Shown here piece by piece: positions 52,491 to 64,000 of a DNA stretch of 64,000 bases. Under the pieces are notes generated by a model. The model did no database searches and had not been told where the DNA came from. It saw nothing but the letters and a program-made list of their open reading frames with translations. Made by a program: the position numbers and the translations under genes. The DNA is from Roridomyces roridus (taxonomy: Eukaryota; Basidiomycota; Agaricomycetes; Agaricales; Mycenaceae): positions 1 through 64,000 of the forward strand of contig JARKIF010000057.1 in NCBI GenBank assembly GCA_029378245.1. The letters run 5' to 3'. Numbering within the stretch: position 1 is the stretch's first letter; every line of letters starts with the position of its first letter.

Positions 52491-53023
52491 CACTCTCGTT
52501 TGATCGCCGTCGGCTACTCAATCAGGCAGTCGAACCCGGCGTGATGATCAGGCCATCATTACACCGCTTGTCTTCTCCCACCTCCTGCGAGCCCTCGCCG
52601 CGCTCCCCGTCGCAGCCGTGTGCCAGTTTGGTCCAGCAAGTGTTTCTGGGAGTCGAGGGCAGTAGGTCGGCGTCTGTCACGGTGTCGCTGTTACCGCCAA
52701 GCCGACGGCATTCGAGTCACTACTGATACACTCTTAGGCATTGGGCCTGATTCAAAGGTCAGTTCCGACGTCAAAGTCAGATAATTGGCTGACTCCGCGG
52801 ATAAGTAGGCTCAACGCACTCGCCACAGGGTTGTTAATCCCAAACGACAGCTTGTCGACGCCCATTTCCTGGCGTCATTCGTCTTAGCGTGGGTGCTCAT
52901 GGACCGTCTCGCGTCGGCAGAAAGCACAATAGTCGACGTCATGAGCCAGTGGGCTGCCACGGTGCCATTTCATCTTCAAGTTGACAGATAGTGTGCCCGA
53001 ATCTGTAGGTTGCTGAATTCCAG
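52491..53023. other. No recognisable gene
   Basis: Non-coding in appearance; short frames only. Confidence 0.35.
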
Positions 53024-54263
53024 TTGAGCTCCGAGCACAAACTCAATCATGATCATGATCATACGATGCAGATATGCCGGCTACGACACCTCAAACCATC
53101 CGCATCCTTCCGCTCGTTTCACCAATTTAACAACCACATCTACACCATACTCTCGTCCTTCCCTACCGGAATCCCTTTGAAACCTACGTCGCCAAGTTCA
53201 AGCCCCTCCACAACATATTTTTCGGGCCGGGCGGAGAAGAGTATAAGAGCCGAAATCTAGCGGGTGGTTTCGCAAGGGAGGGTGGTAATTGGAGGGTGGA
53301 CATATTTGGGCGGGGGAGAGTGAGGGTGATTTCATTTTGGGCTTCGAATGAAGGGACTCCGGGCCATGGTGAGTGTTTTGTAGGCTTGTCTGGACCTGGT
53401 GGAGTTATTTCGAACGCCAAGGATATGGTCTGTCCGTCTTCTCGCTGTTTTGGATATTCCACTAAGATTGAATTGATTCAGGCAACTTGGCTGCGGACTC
53501 TGCTGAACGAGGACCGGCGTCTGTCAACAAATGAAACGGTGACCGGATCCCGTCTCAGGAGGTCTCAGGTCATTCGCCGTGTCGTTGCTGGAGTGACGGT
53601 CTCCGAGCCTGTCGTCGCGCAAGTTGTCCTTCTCTTGGCGAGTTTCTTCTTTACACGAGTCACAAGTTCCGTCGTCAAAGGGCCCCGGAGCTTTCACCTA
53701 TTGTGTACGGACACACTACGGTGGCGGTCAAAGGTGGTCAAATGCGAGGTACCTACCGCGGGTTTGAGTTCATCGAGGTGAGAACTCTTGTTCTGGTCAT
53801 TCGAGTTGACGCTGATGCTATCAAGCACGGAGGAGCTGTCTTGTAGTAGGGTTCAAATCTCAAGTCCTCCGCGTCTCTTATTCAAACCTCGGCGTGGCCG
53901 ACCTTACGGTGAATCGTCTGGTACGGAACTCGTCGCAAGGATCATGTTCCGCATGCTAGACAAGGCTTCAGACTTGAGGCCGATTGATTGGACTGCCAGG
54001 TGTGTGTTCACTCACCGACAGCATTGTACAGGCTCAAAGCTCTCGTAACAGAGGTGTTCAAATCCCGTCTCCCAACACCCAAACCCAAAAACTCTACCTT
54101 TCCAACCGTCGTATTCACCGACCTGGTTGAAATATACCACGACTCGGGATACGGAGCTCTCGAGCTGTGTCGCTTTTTCGAGTATGGTGCGTGCTTCTCT
54201 CACATCACATGGCGTTCAAAGTTCAGACTTGACTTGATCTCTACGCCAGTCTACTGGAATTGA
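53024..54263 (+). pseudogene. Unrecognised, probably fragmented gene
   Basis: Coding-like blocks on the plus strand that I cannot assemble into one chain. FETYVAKFKPLHNIFFGPGG and GFAREGGNWRVDIFGRGRVR run to a good GTGAGT donor near 53369 and an acceptor near 53482 (then NLAADSAERGPASVNK, stop). Further on, ALVTEVFKSRLPTPKPKNST and VVFTDLVEIYHDSGYGALEL lie near 54045-54170. The blocks are in different frames with stops between. Family unknown; it may be an intact gene whose introns I failed to place. Confidence 0.35.
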
Positions 54264-55210
54264 ATCGGAGCGGCCGTATTGGGTTCATGGTTCTCTGGAC
54301 CAAATCCGCTTGCGGAGTCTACTACGGAGGATGGTATTGGGAATGCAATGTCGAGTGTGACTGGCTGGCTCGGTTGCAAGTCCGAGGGGAGAGTGTCAAG
54401 GAGAGGGCAGAGCCATGAATTGCCAAAGTACGCAGGGCGTAGGCGAGACTCTAAATCTGTTGGCTGTGTGCATTCGCCAAGTGAGCAAAGTTACATCCTT
54501 TTTGCACTGGCTTGTGTGAAAAAGCCGGTCTCAAGCTTTTCTCCCGCATTTACTTCCATAGACTTGCAATTGCTGTTCGTTTTGGCTCAAAAAACCAAGC
54601 AGTCTTGAGTAGCAATAATATTAGTGTCCAACCTCTCGCACTTCACAGGGGCAGACTCTGTGAACCCGAGTGTATCAGTCGATTCGCCTGTCAAGTTGTT
54701 TTTCCGATACCGGCGAGTTTTTTGGGACCGGGGTTGACTTGATGGAACTGGAGGAGGATCAGGATCTCGGTTAACTGCGGTACAATTTTCTGGTTCAGTC
54801 ACCTAATCTTAATTGAACTTCGGGCTCAATGTTCAGGTTTGGCGTTTAAATTCGAAGGAAAGGGTCCCGAACTCAAAATGCACGGTGCGCACTTTGACAT
54901 GAGTAAGTTTGGAGTAAGTCCCGTGTATTGGGGTCGACCATCTTGCTGAGCAGACGCCAAACGGTCATTTGGTAGGTGTGACCAAGATCACGAATGAGGC
55001 TTTCCATAAATGAGCCTAGCTATTCACAGTCGTAGAGTCAGGGGATTGACGCTCAGAGGAAGAGGAGCGCCGAGCGGTGGCAAAGAGAGGGACAGAGGGA
55101 GAAGGAGAAAGCACAAGGGCAGTTAGAATTCGACCGTCTGGCTTCCTCGCTCAGCAAAGGGCCACGGCAGTAACATCTAAATTCAGAGATCGACGACACA
55201 CCATACAGAT
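54264..55210. other. Intergenic stretch 3' of the EFM5-like gene
   Basis: Short unrecognised frames only. Confidence 0.35.
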
Positions 55211-56111
55211 CTAGTCCTTCTTCTCCTCCTCCTCGTCCACCTCATCTCCCTCCGCCAAAAGCGCCAACTCCTCACTCCCCTCCCAACTCGCCCAACAACC
55301 AAAATCATTCCGGAGCTGCCCATGCTGGACCTCTACCTTTGTCATGCGGAGGGGTCCCAGCGGGGGCGAATCGTACAACTTTTCTAAGATGGCGGTGACG
55401 GACGTCGAGGTGAGGACGATGGTCTTTGCGGATGGGCACAGGATTTGACGGAGGGTCGTCACGACGTGGGTGTTCGTGTACTATGTCTTGATTTTCAGCC
55501 GATGCCAGAGTGAAATGGATACGGTAGCGCACCTCGTTCAAAAACGGCGGGTCTACAACGGCGATGTCCACCGCCCCCGTGAGGTAGGTCGGGAGCGTTG
55601 TGGGCTCCTCCATATCGTATGGGACGTACTTCCTCGTGAGCACGCTGAACCTGCCGTCGACCTCTAGCAGCCGTGCGTTGCGCAGAGGCTTGACGTGCTC
55701 AAAGGCGACAAAGGCGGTGGGGCAGCAGAGGAATGCGATGGATGTGCTGGGCGTGCAGAGGGTGTGGAGGAGGCGGGCGAAACGCATCGCAAAGGGGGTC
55801 GTGTACCAGAATTGACTCAACTGCCAATCTTCGCTAAAGGCTGCCCGGTACTCGTCGACGCTCATCATGGGTGAGCCACCATCCTCCTTTGACTCCTCGT
55901 CTGAGAATGATAGATCTAGGCCGGCGACGCGGGAGGCTGCTTCCTCTGCGAGCTCGTTGAAGCGGCGCTCTTCGTCGGTCTTGGATGCGATGAACGAGTT
56001 GAGGAGAGCGAGCGTCGAGGGGTCTAGGGTCGGGGGCGATCCCGACGCCGAGCTTGTAGGCGAGGAGGGCGGCGATGGGGATGAGATGGGGATGGCGGAG
56101 GAAGACATCAA
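55211..56111 (-). CDS. EFM5: eEF1A lysine methyltransferase, EFM5/N6AMT2 family
   Basis: S-adenosylmethionine-dependent methyltransferase; yeast Efm5 and human EEF1AKMT1 methylate a conserved lysine of elongation factor 1A (family knowledge). Exons 56111-55533 and 55480-55211 (52-nt intron) give 282 residues. A low-complexity Ser/Pro N-terminus leads to LDPSTLALLNSFIASKTDEE, then the family signature EDWQLSQFWYTTPFAMRFAR, IAFLCCPTAFVAFEHVKPLR, LEVDGRFSVL and YVPYDMEEP. The catalytic-type motif is VDIAVVDPPFLNE. The second exon has CPSAKTIVLTSTSVTAILEK, RNDFGCWASWEG and an acidic tail EEEEKKD. All blocks are present and in order. It is transcribed divergently from the hydrolase gene at 56353. 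Confidence 0.93.
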
Positions 56112-56352
56112 AAATTTGATAAATTGATCGGACTTGCGGTCACATGGGAGACAAATAGGTGTACAGATGTGACGTACACGTTTGCGACGGGGATATAACT
56201 CATGACAGCAATCGGCGCGGCCCGCCCCTTTGAATTATTCCTGAAGGGTTCCGAGCACCGCTCATGCATCGTGTACTATGCGAGCCGCAGATTGGTAACC
56301 GCGTTGGATATATAGAGCTCAGCGCTCAGAATCCTGTCAGCTCCCCTTCCTG

Positions 56353-57575
56353 ATGGCCTACACCGAACACACCGTCAAGCTCCCTAACGGGGTCGACATC
56401 TTCTACACGGATAGCGGCGCTCCCAACAGTGCAGATTACACCACCCTCGTCATCGTCCACGGACTCTTGTTCAATGGATGTGAGTATCCTACTCGTCTTG
56501 TGCCCAGGATATAGTAACGATTCAAAGTCGGGTTCTCGCCGCTCCACTCCCTGGCTCACAACCACAACATCCGCCTCATCCTCCCCAACCGCCGAGGCTA
56601 CTCTGGTTCTACGCCGTTCACCGAGTCCGAGGTAGCTGACATGCAAGCCGGCAAGAAGGAAGTACAGGAGCGGCTTGCGCTCGAAACGGCGTGGTTCCTC
56701 AAACATCTAATCGAGAATCAAGCTACACCGAGAGTGAGCGAGGACCGCCGGAGTGGGGGAATCGTCTTGGTCGGATGGAGCCTTGCGAACGCCACGACGC
56801 TGTCCATTCTTGCGCACCCAGAGGCGGTGAAAGGAGAGGTGTACGATGCTGTCGAGCCGTATCTCAGGACGGTCGTCGCCTACGGTGCGTGTTCTTCGAT
56901 CGAGTCCCATATTATGTACTCACTTGGATAATCACAGACCCACCACTCAGCGCCACAGCCAACCCACCACCCGACCCAACCCTCTACAATCCCCTCACCG
57001 ACGCGAGTGTCACCCCTGAGCAGCTACCGAAAGCGATCCTCCTCTGGATCAGCGCTTTCTACGAGCACGGCGATATCGCTTCACTCCAGTCATCCGCCGT
57101 CAACTGGGGTAAACCCCCCTCCTCCCCATCCCCAGAGGAAATACCGACGATCGACCAGTGGACGCCGGAGGAAAAGGCCAAGTACCTCGATCCATTCCCC
57201 GTTGCGATGGTTGACCTCCAGTCCTCCGGGCCGTCCATGATGCCGTTCCTGGCTGACCAGATGGATCGAGCGTTGTTCGGTTCTCTCTCAGGCCAAGGCG
57301 CGTTTTTTCCTCACGTCGATGTGCGGTACCTCTCGGGCTCCAAGACGATGGGAATTTGCATCTGGCCTTGGATGGAGACGTCCCGGATGTACGTGAAAGC
57401 GAAGGAGGAGGGGAAGGAGCCAAGGAAGGTCGAGTTTGTCCTTGTGGAGGGAGTCAATCATTTCGTGAGTGCTTCTTTGTTCTTTCGAGGAGTGTCGAGG
57501 CTTAGATTGGATGTGTAGATCCATTACCACATGCCTGAACGCTTCCTGCGGGAGATGGTGGGCGGTTCCAGTTAG
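56353..57575 (+). CDS. Alpha/beta hydrolase, intact paralogue
   Basis: Exons 56353-56479, 56528-56884, 56938-57464 and 57519-57575 splice in phase to 355 residues. MAYTEHTVKLPNGVDIFYTD leads to the oxyanion region VIVHGLLFNGFGFSPLH, LPNRRGYSGSTPFTESEV, and the nucleophile elbow VGWSLANATTL (GxSxA instead of the usual GxSxG). A lid-like middle part with WISAFYEHGD, SAVNWGKPP and WTPEEKAKYLDPFPVAM follows. The region with the probable catalytic histidine, FVLVEGVNHF, and the last exon IHYHMPERFLREMVGGSS close the chain. Substrate unknown. A decayed relative sits at 19374-20446 and a fragment at 62225-62545. Confidence 0.88.
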
Positions 57576-57653
57576 ATTACCTTCTAGTCGGCAGCTCAAC
57601 ATATATATCGCTCTAATCCCGTCGTCGCCCCATTTCCTCCCTCCCTCACTGCC

Positions 57654-59002
57654 ATGAATTATACGGTCGACTCGGCAAGCTTCCACGAATACCCCCAATC
57701 TCTCTTACTTCAGCTTGCTGAGCTGTGTATATTTCATCTTCGTCGACAACGCTTCCCAGACTCTGACTCGAGACAAGATCCTACTTTTCCTTTATGGTCT
57801 GCACCGCCCTTGTGCTACCAACGAGTCCCAGCCTCACCTGCCGCAGGAGTCTACGTTCCTTTATTCATTTCCGCCATCAGCCACCTCTCCCGCCGTGCTG
57901 CCGGACAACTCCCTCTTTTCATCGTGACCTGGACGATGCTCGCATTCGGAACCGCCCACGCCATCATCGAGGTTTCACGAACCACTAACTTTGTGCATAT
58001 TTTCCAGCAGGCGATTCAGAATTATTATATGGACGCCACCGGCAGTTATGTATTCGCATTCAACGCTCTCACTGAAGCCGAGGATATTCTCTTCTCTATA
58101 AACAAGTGCGTTCTTGACAAGCTGTCCTGTTCTTTGAACTGAGATTACGAACAGCATGTTAACTGACCTGTTTCTGGTTGGGTTCCTGCCTTGTTCCCAT
58201 CGCTTCATCTCATGGATTTTGCGCGAAGCTGTACCGCTGCTACGTGATATGGGGCTCTGTTCGAGTGACCATCCTGCCAGGCCTGCTCATCTTATCCACT
58301 TTCCGTGAGTGACTGAACTTAGTGCATGTGCGAACTGTTCTCGCTAATGGGTTCCACCAGTGACAGCCCTAATCCAGTCCTTGAACCATATTCAAGCGTC
58401 TCCTCTCTTGGCTGAAAGTGCATTTATCTTGGCCACGGTCACGAATATAATCCTCACCAGCCTTCTCGGCCAGTGCTGTTATATGAAGTTCGAGCTGTTG
58501 AATCAACCCACAATGTAGCGGGTCGAATTTGGTGGATGAAACGGGAGGTATCTTGTCTCGATGCGGTTCCCACCAACATCTTCCGCAAGCGGTATACCAA
58601 GGCCATCGAAATCATGTAAGTTCAAATTCAACTCCACCGCCAATCCTCATTGTTTAAAGCGTGGACTCTGCGGCCTTGTACTGCCTGTTATCTATCGTAC
58701 TGGCAGCAACCTCGTCATACACCGAAGGCCCGGGCATGTTGGTCCACAATATATTATACAGCGCTGGTACCCAAGCTGCAGTCAGTCCAGAGTCCTTTCA
58801 CGCCAGGATCCTTCTCAACTCGATCGTCCAGAACATTATCCCGACGCTGGCTATTGTCCGAGGAATTAGGGAGCGCGACGAGGACTCGAAAAGCACAAAT
58901 CGAACCGCTACTCCGAGCCCGAAGAGAGCGGCGATGCCTTCAAATCGTGTTTTCAATGTTTCGGAGGTCATGGACATAGGGAAAATGCAGGAGAGCGTGT
59001 AG
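57654..59002 (+). CDS. Multi-pass (seven-helix type) membrane protein of an Agaricomycete-expanded family
   Basis: It starts MNYTVDSASFHEYPQSLLL. After short introns come ILLFLYG + VYVPLFISAISHL, LPLFIVTWTMLAFGTAHAII, FNALTEAEDILFSINK, then LYRCYVIWGSVRVTILPGLL, ALIQSLNHIQ, AFILATVTNIILTSLLG, GRIWWMKREV and RKRYTKAIEI. The last exons hold ALYCLLSIVLAATSS and LNSIVQNIIPTLAIVRGIRE, with a hydrophilic tail ending MQESV. The YRCYVIWG and GRIWW motifs are typical of the large seven-helix family of mushroom fungi annotated only as hypothetical membrane proteins. First intron boundaries are uncertain; the rest splice in phase. It converges on the gene ending at 59083. Confidence 0.78.
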
Positions 59003-59082
59003 CATCGCAGTCGTTGTACTTAGACCCAGAAAGAATTATGTCCATAAATTAATGTACAATACATACATCACTCACAAGCAAC

Positions 59083-61306
59083 TCAGAACCCTGTAGGCCG
59101 AACCTCACAAAACCCAGGTCTCCCATCAACATGCGCAAGCTGCAACCTCCTATCCTTCCCATCCTCAATGTCCTCCTCCGAAAGTCCCCTGAACGCCTCC
59201 GACATTCCCCCAGCCGAGGCCGCCGCCATCAAATGCAAAGGATTACCGGGGTCGAAACCCGCATGCCCTGACGGCATCCCACGGAATCCGGTTTGATACT
59301 CCGCAATGAGGACGAACAGGATGGATACGAGGGCGATGAACAGGATGGGGAGGAGCATGAGGTAGTTCCGGGCGCCTTCCTTGTATTGCCAGCCGACGGA
59401 GGTCGTCAGGGCAAACCCGTCTATGGGCCGTTCAAGTTTAAGATTTGCTGGAGGACCCTGGGCGCCCCAAGGCCCGTTCGAGGCCGCGAGTAGGGTTTTG
59501 ATCGCCGTCCCAGTGAAGGACACCACGCCCTGGAGATACGCCTCCATGAGATCAGCATAATCCAAATTCCCCTGCTGCTCGTCAAAAACCATAACAAGGG
59601 TATCACCAATGACATTCCCACTCGTCCCACTCTGCGCGTACAAAAACGCTTGCTCGATAGACCGCGCTATGGCGTAGGAAAGCCAGGGCTGTGCAGGTTG
59701 AACGTGTGGATCCGTAGGCTCGAGATCAAGGTTCTTGTAGACGTATCCCTCGGTGGTGTACGTGACGATGTAGTCGAGCGTTTTGGGAGTAACGGTACAG
59801 ACCAGCGACCCGTCTCCATAGGCGTATTTGCCTCGACCGTCGATTATGACGGCTAAAATTTGGCATCAGTGAATTGAGCCCCGGCAAGAGAGGTGGACGT
59901 ACAGTAGGTCGTCGCGTTTGGTGGGGAATCGGCTGGACTGTAGCAGCTCATAGCTGCAACAGAATCGAGCGAAGGTGAACTGGACATCATATCTTGCCAA
60001 ACTGCACCGAGAATGAGCCTCAGGGCGCAGTGTATCGAAGGCAGTACTTACTCGCCTGCCCATTGGGACACACAGTGGCCACGGAAGCCACATTATACTC
60101 CAGAGTTACATTGTTGATCGTAACATTCGCCACGGGCATCACAGCCCTGTTAACCGCCGGGTCGGTGTTCGCGTTGAGCTGCTTCGCTTGGCACGTGACG
60201 TCGGCGACCAGCCCTTGCTGGTTCATGGACATATTGAAGGAGGAGCCAATGCTGGGCAGGGGGCCGGTGTTCGACGTCACTAGTCCGTTGGTTGGCCTAT
60301 TTGGCTCGTAGAAGATCGGTAAGACACCGCCTGCTGATATCAGATAGAGAGCTTCAGAGTGACTGTGAGACTCGCCTGTTGTACCAATATGTACCCACCC
60401 ATTGTAATCCAACACCGAGACGTGACCGATTTGAGCATCGGCACTCGTCGCACCGCTGGCACTGACAACGGAAGAAAGGGCTCCGGCAACTTGAAAAAGG
60501 TTAGTAGCATGTTGTAGAATCGGAGGATGTACATACGATAACTCCCAATCCCATTCGTCGCATTCCAAATAGCCTTGAACTGGTCCTCATCGCTGAACAA
60601 GGGGCTCGTCAAGTCGATCTCATTCCCATGCAACCCGGTACTTATGACGATCGTGCCCGGCGTCAACAGCGAGGACCAACTGCAGCGAAATTAGCAGATG
60701 CTCATGCAAGAGTGACTAGGACGCACCTCGCAGACTGGCTGGTAGTAGCCAGGAAAATGATCGCACAACCGACGAACCACTTGATTTCTCTCCGCTCAAA
60801 TACCATACTCTTCTTCGACAACGAGATCCAGAAGCCAATGTTCGCAACTGACACCGGCTGCGCGAGATATACGTGCATGAGATGCAGCACCGCCTTGGTG
60901 AATAGACTGGTCATCTGGTCAGCAAGTACACTGGCAGAAGTGGCAATACGCACGATGAGGAGAACAACGCAAGAAGCTGTGATACAAATGTGACAACATA
61001 CGTCTTCGACTGCGGGTGCAAAAACGTCAGTTCCGCGACTCTGTAGTCGAGGATCTGTCCTCTTGAGTGTATCGCAGCGAGGAAACCGAATACGAAGGCG
61101 ACGAGGGCTAGTTGACCGAATATTACGGTGAGGGGAACCGCGAGGCGTCTGAAACCCAGATGAGCACCGCGGAAGATTGGGAAACTTGTGAGAACGCACC
61201 GTGCATATCCGCCAGGGGTCACGACGTATACCGCGCCGCCGGGAGCGCCCTGCTCGTAGAATTTTTCGCCAGGTGAGCCTGGAATCGACGACGACCGGCT
61301 GTGCAT
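59083..61306 (-). CDS. Multi-exon membrane protein with large extracytoplasmic region
   Basis: Unrecognised function; the architecture is common in Agaricomycetes. The start at 61306 reads MHSRSSSIPGSPGEKFYEQG. After an intron, AVPLTVIFGQLALVAFVFGF is the first membrane segment. Then follow VLADQMTSLFTKAVLHLMHV, REIKWFVGCAIIFLATTSQS and a long Ser/Thr/Asn-rich, glycosylation-prone region (MNQQGLVADVTCQAKQLN, VTINNVTLEYNVASVA). Next come the TTEGYVYKNLDLEPTDPHVQ and FLYAQSGTSGNVIGDTLVMV blocks. A final segment, YLMLLPILFIALVSILFVLI, precedes a short cytoplasmic tail ending EVRPTGF. Introns of about 45-75 nt with GT..AG ends connect the exons without obvious damage. Confidence 0.72.
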
Positions 61307-62224
61307 CGTGAGGGTGGGTGGTGTCGCAGGGGAGGTTCTCTAAGGCGAATATATAAAAGACCAAGTAAGCGCCGGTGTCAGATTACAACCCTTGTTGAAA
61401 CTCACCACCATTAGCCGGTGTCAAAAAATAATTGATAGAGTAGCACCCATGCTTTGGATTGATTCCGGTCCAAGACTCCAGCAGTAATCCCCCTGGCGCC
61501 CTGCAAGCAAATCGAGAACGATCCCCATCGTTTTTTCGAGTCCAGGTCCGGATTTGAGGCCGGGGGGCCAGTCCGTACGGCCAGGGCCTCCGCCGCCGTT
61601 GCGACTCGCGGGATATCCTCCCCGCAGGGCCGGCCCGACCCACAGTAGTCTTTGAATCCTGAAGACCTGAAATCAAAATTTCTTGCACGGAATACCGTAC
61701 TTGCATACCAACAGAATAAGCGCGATCGCCAGCGCTCTCCAGTGAGGTTCTTGCTCGGGATGCCATAAGACACTGGGCGCTATTAGACTGTGAGCGCTAA
61801 CAAAGTAGCCGAGTCAGGCAGGCGGTGTGTATGTGTAGCGATCTGTGGAGTCGCCCGGCGGCCATGACATGAACTTGAAGCAGAGATATCCAGTTGTGAT
61901 GGTCGAGGGAGAGCGGTTCCGACAGCGCTCTCGCCGAGTGAAATGGGGCGGCCTTTGGGCCCTTGGACGTCGGATGTCGCGCCACTGGGAGGCGACAGTA
62001 CCATGTTTAGCATAGACACCGTTGATCATCGAGGCAAACAGCATCGAGCCCAAGCCGATCCGGTGTGCGCGAAGTGAGAGGGGATGCAAGGGTCGGATCA
62101 ATCAGGATCGACCATCAATGAGCTCACACCCGGGCCGACTTTGCCAAACATTTGCACACATTTGCACTCTTCTTCCGACCTCCACCTTCCGATTCAAACC
62201 TTGTTCATTTGTCAAAGAAAATAC
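61307..62224. other. Intergenic region upstream of the membrane-protein gene
   Basis: Several overlapping short frames, none recognisable. Likely to include the promoter of the gene starting at 61306. Confidence 0.35.
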
Positions 62225-62545
62225 TTGACCACTCACGAAATGATTCGCCCCATCCACAATCATATAGTGTACCCGACCTTTCTGGGCTCCTCCCCCACCA
62301 CCGAAGACCGGATGCAAATCCAATGCAACTCGCGATCGTCTTGGAATCAGAGATGTACTGCACATCGACGCGGAGGGAACACGCGTACTCAACAGAGCCG
62401 ATCAACGCTCGATCTCTCTGCTCGGCCAGGACAGGCAGCATCGACGGCCCGCATGACCGTAGAACAGCGGGAACCGGATCGAGGTACTCAGTCGCCTTGT
62501 ACTCGGTGTCCACACATTTGGAGTATACTTCGGCGACGATCGGCT
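62225..62545 (-). pseudogene. Fragment of the alpha/beta hydrolase family
   Basis: The minus-strand frames read WTP, then EYKATEYLDPVPAVL, CGPSMLPVLAEQRDRALIGS and RVDVQYISDSKTIASC, followed in a shifted frame by VHYMIVDGANHF. These align with WTPEEKAKYLDPFPVAM...RALFGSLSG...VRYLSGSKTMGIC and FVLVEGVNHF of the intact gene at 56353-57575. Only about the C-terminal third is present and it is frameshifted. Confidence 0.75.
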
Positions 62546-62835
62546 CTGGTCATTCGTGTGTCTCGGCATCCGCGCTCTGGTGCACTCTGTCGACGCTCGA
62601 GTAAAGCCAAAGCCCGATGATGGGAGCAAAGATCACCGAAAATCTCGAATCACCGAGCGGAGATATCGATATTGCGACTCGGATGCCCTCCTTGAATCCC
62701 GGACTGCGACAATACAAATCTCAGGGGCAAGGCATTGCAAGACGGAGACATCAGCCCGCACCTACCCGCTAGTATGAATACGGGTCGCGGAACTGTGGCG
62801 TCGACTGCGTTTCATCCATCCACCCCCCCTTCTCC
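62546..62835. other. Upstream region of the polysaccharide lyase gene
   Basis: Non-coding in appearance. It contains C-rich stretches (CACCCCCCCTTCTCC) just before the start codon at 62836. Confidence 0.4.
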
Positions 62836-64000
62836 ATGCTGCCCCCCACATTCCTCTCTTTAAGCTTTTCTTTACTCTTGCTCTCCGCCAGCGCCCGCGC
62901 CGACGTGCAGCCGTTCACAGGCTATGCAAATGATTTCGTCAACCCGGACTACATCGTTGCGGGGAAATTTTCAAATACGACTCTCGGGGCGCAACAATCC
63001 ATAATTGCATGGGCGGAGTACCTTTCTGCGTCTGGGCCATGGAGTGCGTGAACGAGTTTGATTTTTTAGACATGCCTGAATGAAGCTCACAGGCGTAACT
63101 AATAAAACGATCGCCGCACCCAGCGGAAATAAAAACGACTACATGAGCTGGGCGCCATAGTGCGTCCTTGATGCACCCTCCATCTTCCCCTGATAATTCG
63201 TTCCCTTCCACCCAGTTATTGGCCAGACTGCTCCAAAGTCGGGAATACCACTGTCCTGACGCCTCAACAAAGTAAGCAAGCTAGCCTGCATCCACAGTTC
63301 CCCTGTTAACACCCCGCTAGTCTGGGTAACGTGCCCCTATGTTGACCGCGATGGGCAATTCAACCCTGACCGCCTCACTATCGACGACGTTGGCGCATTC
63401 TCCAATCTCTCCGATTCGGTCTTGTACAACGCGCTGTCGTTTTCGTTCCAAAACCAATCGACCTCCTTGTATTCGCAACGAATCGGTTAGCCGACAACTC
63501 GGGTCTCACGTTGTGACTGACACTGACACGGGAGTACGTAGCTCATTTCATGGACGTTTGGTTCATGAATAACGCGACGGGCATGAACCCGAATTTGAAC
63601 TATGCACAAATGGCTAGGGGTCCGAGCGGTCAAGTCGGTACGTCCTGTGCTATTTTCTTCCCATTCAATTCAGTAATGTGCACCAGGCCAGCATACCGGC
63701 GTGCTGTGAGCAAATGTTTCGTCGTCCCGGCTCATAATTTAATTTACCCACAGCGACTTGAAAGGCATGGCCAAAATCGCATCGGGCATCCTCATCCTGC
63801 GAAAACGCAACTGCACGGACTGGACGGACGAGTTGGATTCCGGTTTCGTCGCGTGGTCGAAGGAGTACATTACCTGGTTGGAAACGAACAAACTCGGGAT
63901 CGACGAGTGTGCGTCGCTCAAGTGCGTTTTATTGATTCTCATGTATTTTTCAATGCTGATGAATGTGGACGCAGTAACCATGGGAGTTTCTGTTTCAACC
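62836..64000 (+). CDS. Secreted alginate-lyase-type polysaccharide lyase, 3' end beyond the window
   Basis: The signal peptide is MLPPTFLSLSFSLLLLSASARA. After it, YANDFVNPDYIVAGKFSNTT begins the mature chain. Short introns in phase connect VTNKTIAAPSGNKNDYMSWA, YYWPDCSKVGNTTVLTPQQ, IWVTCPYVDRDGQFNPDRLT, FMDVWFMNNATGMNPNLNYA, QMARGPSGQVGQHTGVL, DLKGMAKIASGILILRK and WSKEYITWLETNKLGIDE, then NNHGSF at the window edge. The NNHG block holds the likely catalytic His/Asn of alginate-lyase-fold enzymes (PL38-like; family knowledge). The enzyme would cleave uronic-acid-containing polysaccharide outside the cell; the substrate is not predictable. No damage seen in the visible part. Confidence 0.85.

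Noticed and set aside
53184..53462. Minus-strand 92-codon Pro-rich frame
   Set aside because: The plus strand of the same DNA reads as a more plausible globular protein with a GTGAGT donor.

Overview
The window looks like a repeat-rich stretch of an Agaricomycete (mushroom-forming basidiomycete) nuclear genome, of the kind seen in Mycena-like species. The evidence is the very short GT..AG introns (about 45-60 nt), multi-exon genes on both strands, an AA14-type copper monooxygenase, F-box/LRR and NACHT proteins of the kinds expanded in Agaricales, and a chromodomain Ty3/Gypsy element. No rRNA, tRNA or CRISPR was seen. Coordinates of introns and element ends were worked out by eye.

Layout. 1-5.2 kb: a frameshifted F-box gene running off the left edge, an eight-exon short-chain dehydrogenase and a secreted, probably GPI-anchored AA14 LPMO, all on the minus strand. 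5.57-18.19 kb: a LINE (minus strand, poly-A tail, 15-17 bp target duplication) inserted about 360 bp upstream of the LPMO start. The LINE is itself split by a 6.1 kb Gypsy element with apparently identical 364-bp LTRs and a 5-bp duplication. Removing the Gypsy element restores one uninterrupted LINE frame. 18.3-20.4 kb: a cupin protein and a decayed alpha/beta hydrolase. 21.4-25 kb: a NACHT (NLR-like) gene broken by a 602-bp MITE. 25.4-28.8 kb: a carboxylesterase fragment, an F-box gene with an in-frame stop, a minisatellite and a membrane-protein gene.

28.8-52.5 kb is a transposon graveyard. It holds a 4.3-kb element with an 8-bp duplication that carries a nested TIR element, a TA-duplicating element, a small MITE, a CACTA-like element with a nested hAT-like element, a poly-C MITE, and two near-identical hAT-like copies in opposite orientation. 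Between them lie a small HeLo/MLKL-like gene and two decayed copies of a CCHC zinc-knuckle protein family. The first copy was hit by the CACTA element at its fourth codon.

52.5-64 kb is mostly ordinary: a fragmentary unrecognised gene, an eEF1A lysine methyltransferase (EFM5 type) divergent from an intact alpha/beta hydrolase, two multi-pass membrane-protein genes in convergent orientation, a hydrolase fragment, and the 5' part of a secreted alginate-lyase-type polysaccharide lyase.

No operon-like pathway is evident. The biology here is mobile-element nesting and decay of multicopy host families (F-box, NACHT, hydrolase, CCHC). The most informative items are the self-priming signature of the Gypsy element, the clean reconstruction of insertion histories from target duplications, and the CCHC gag-like family.
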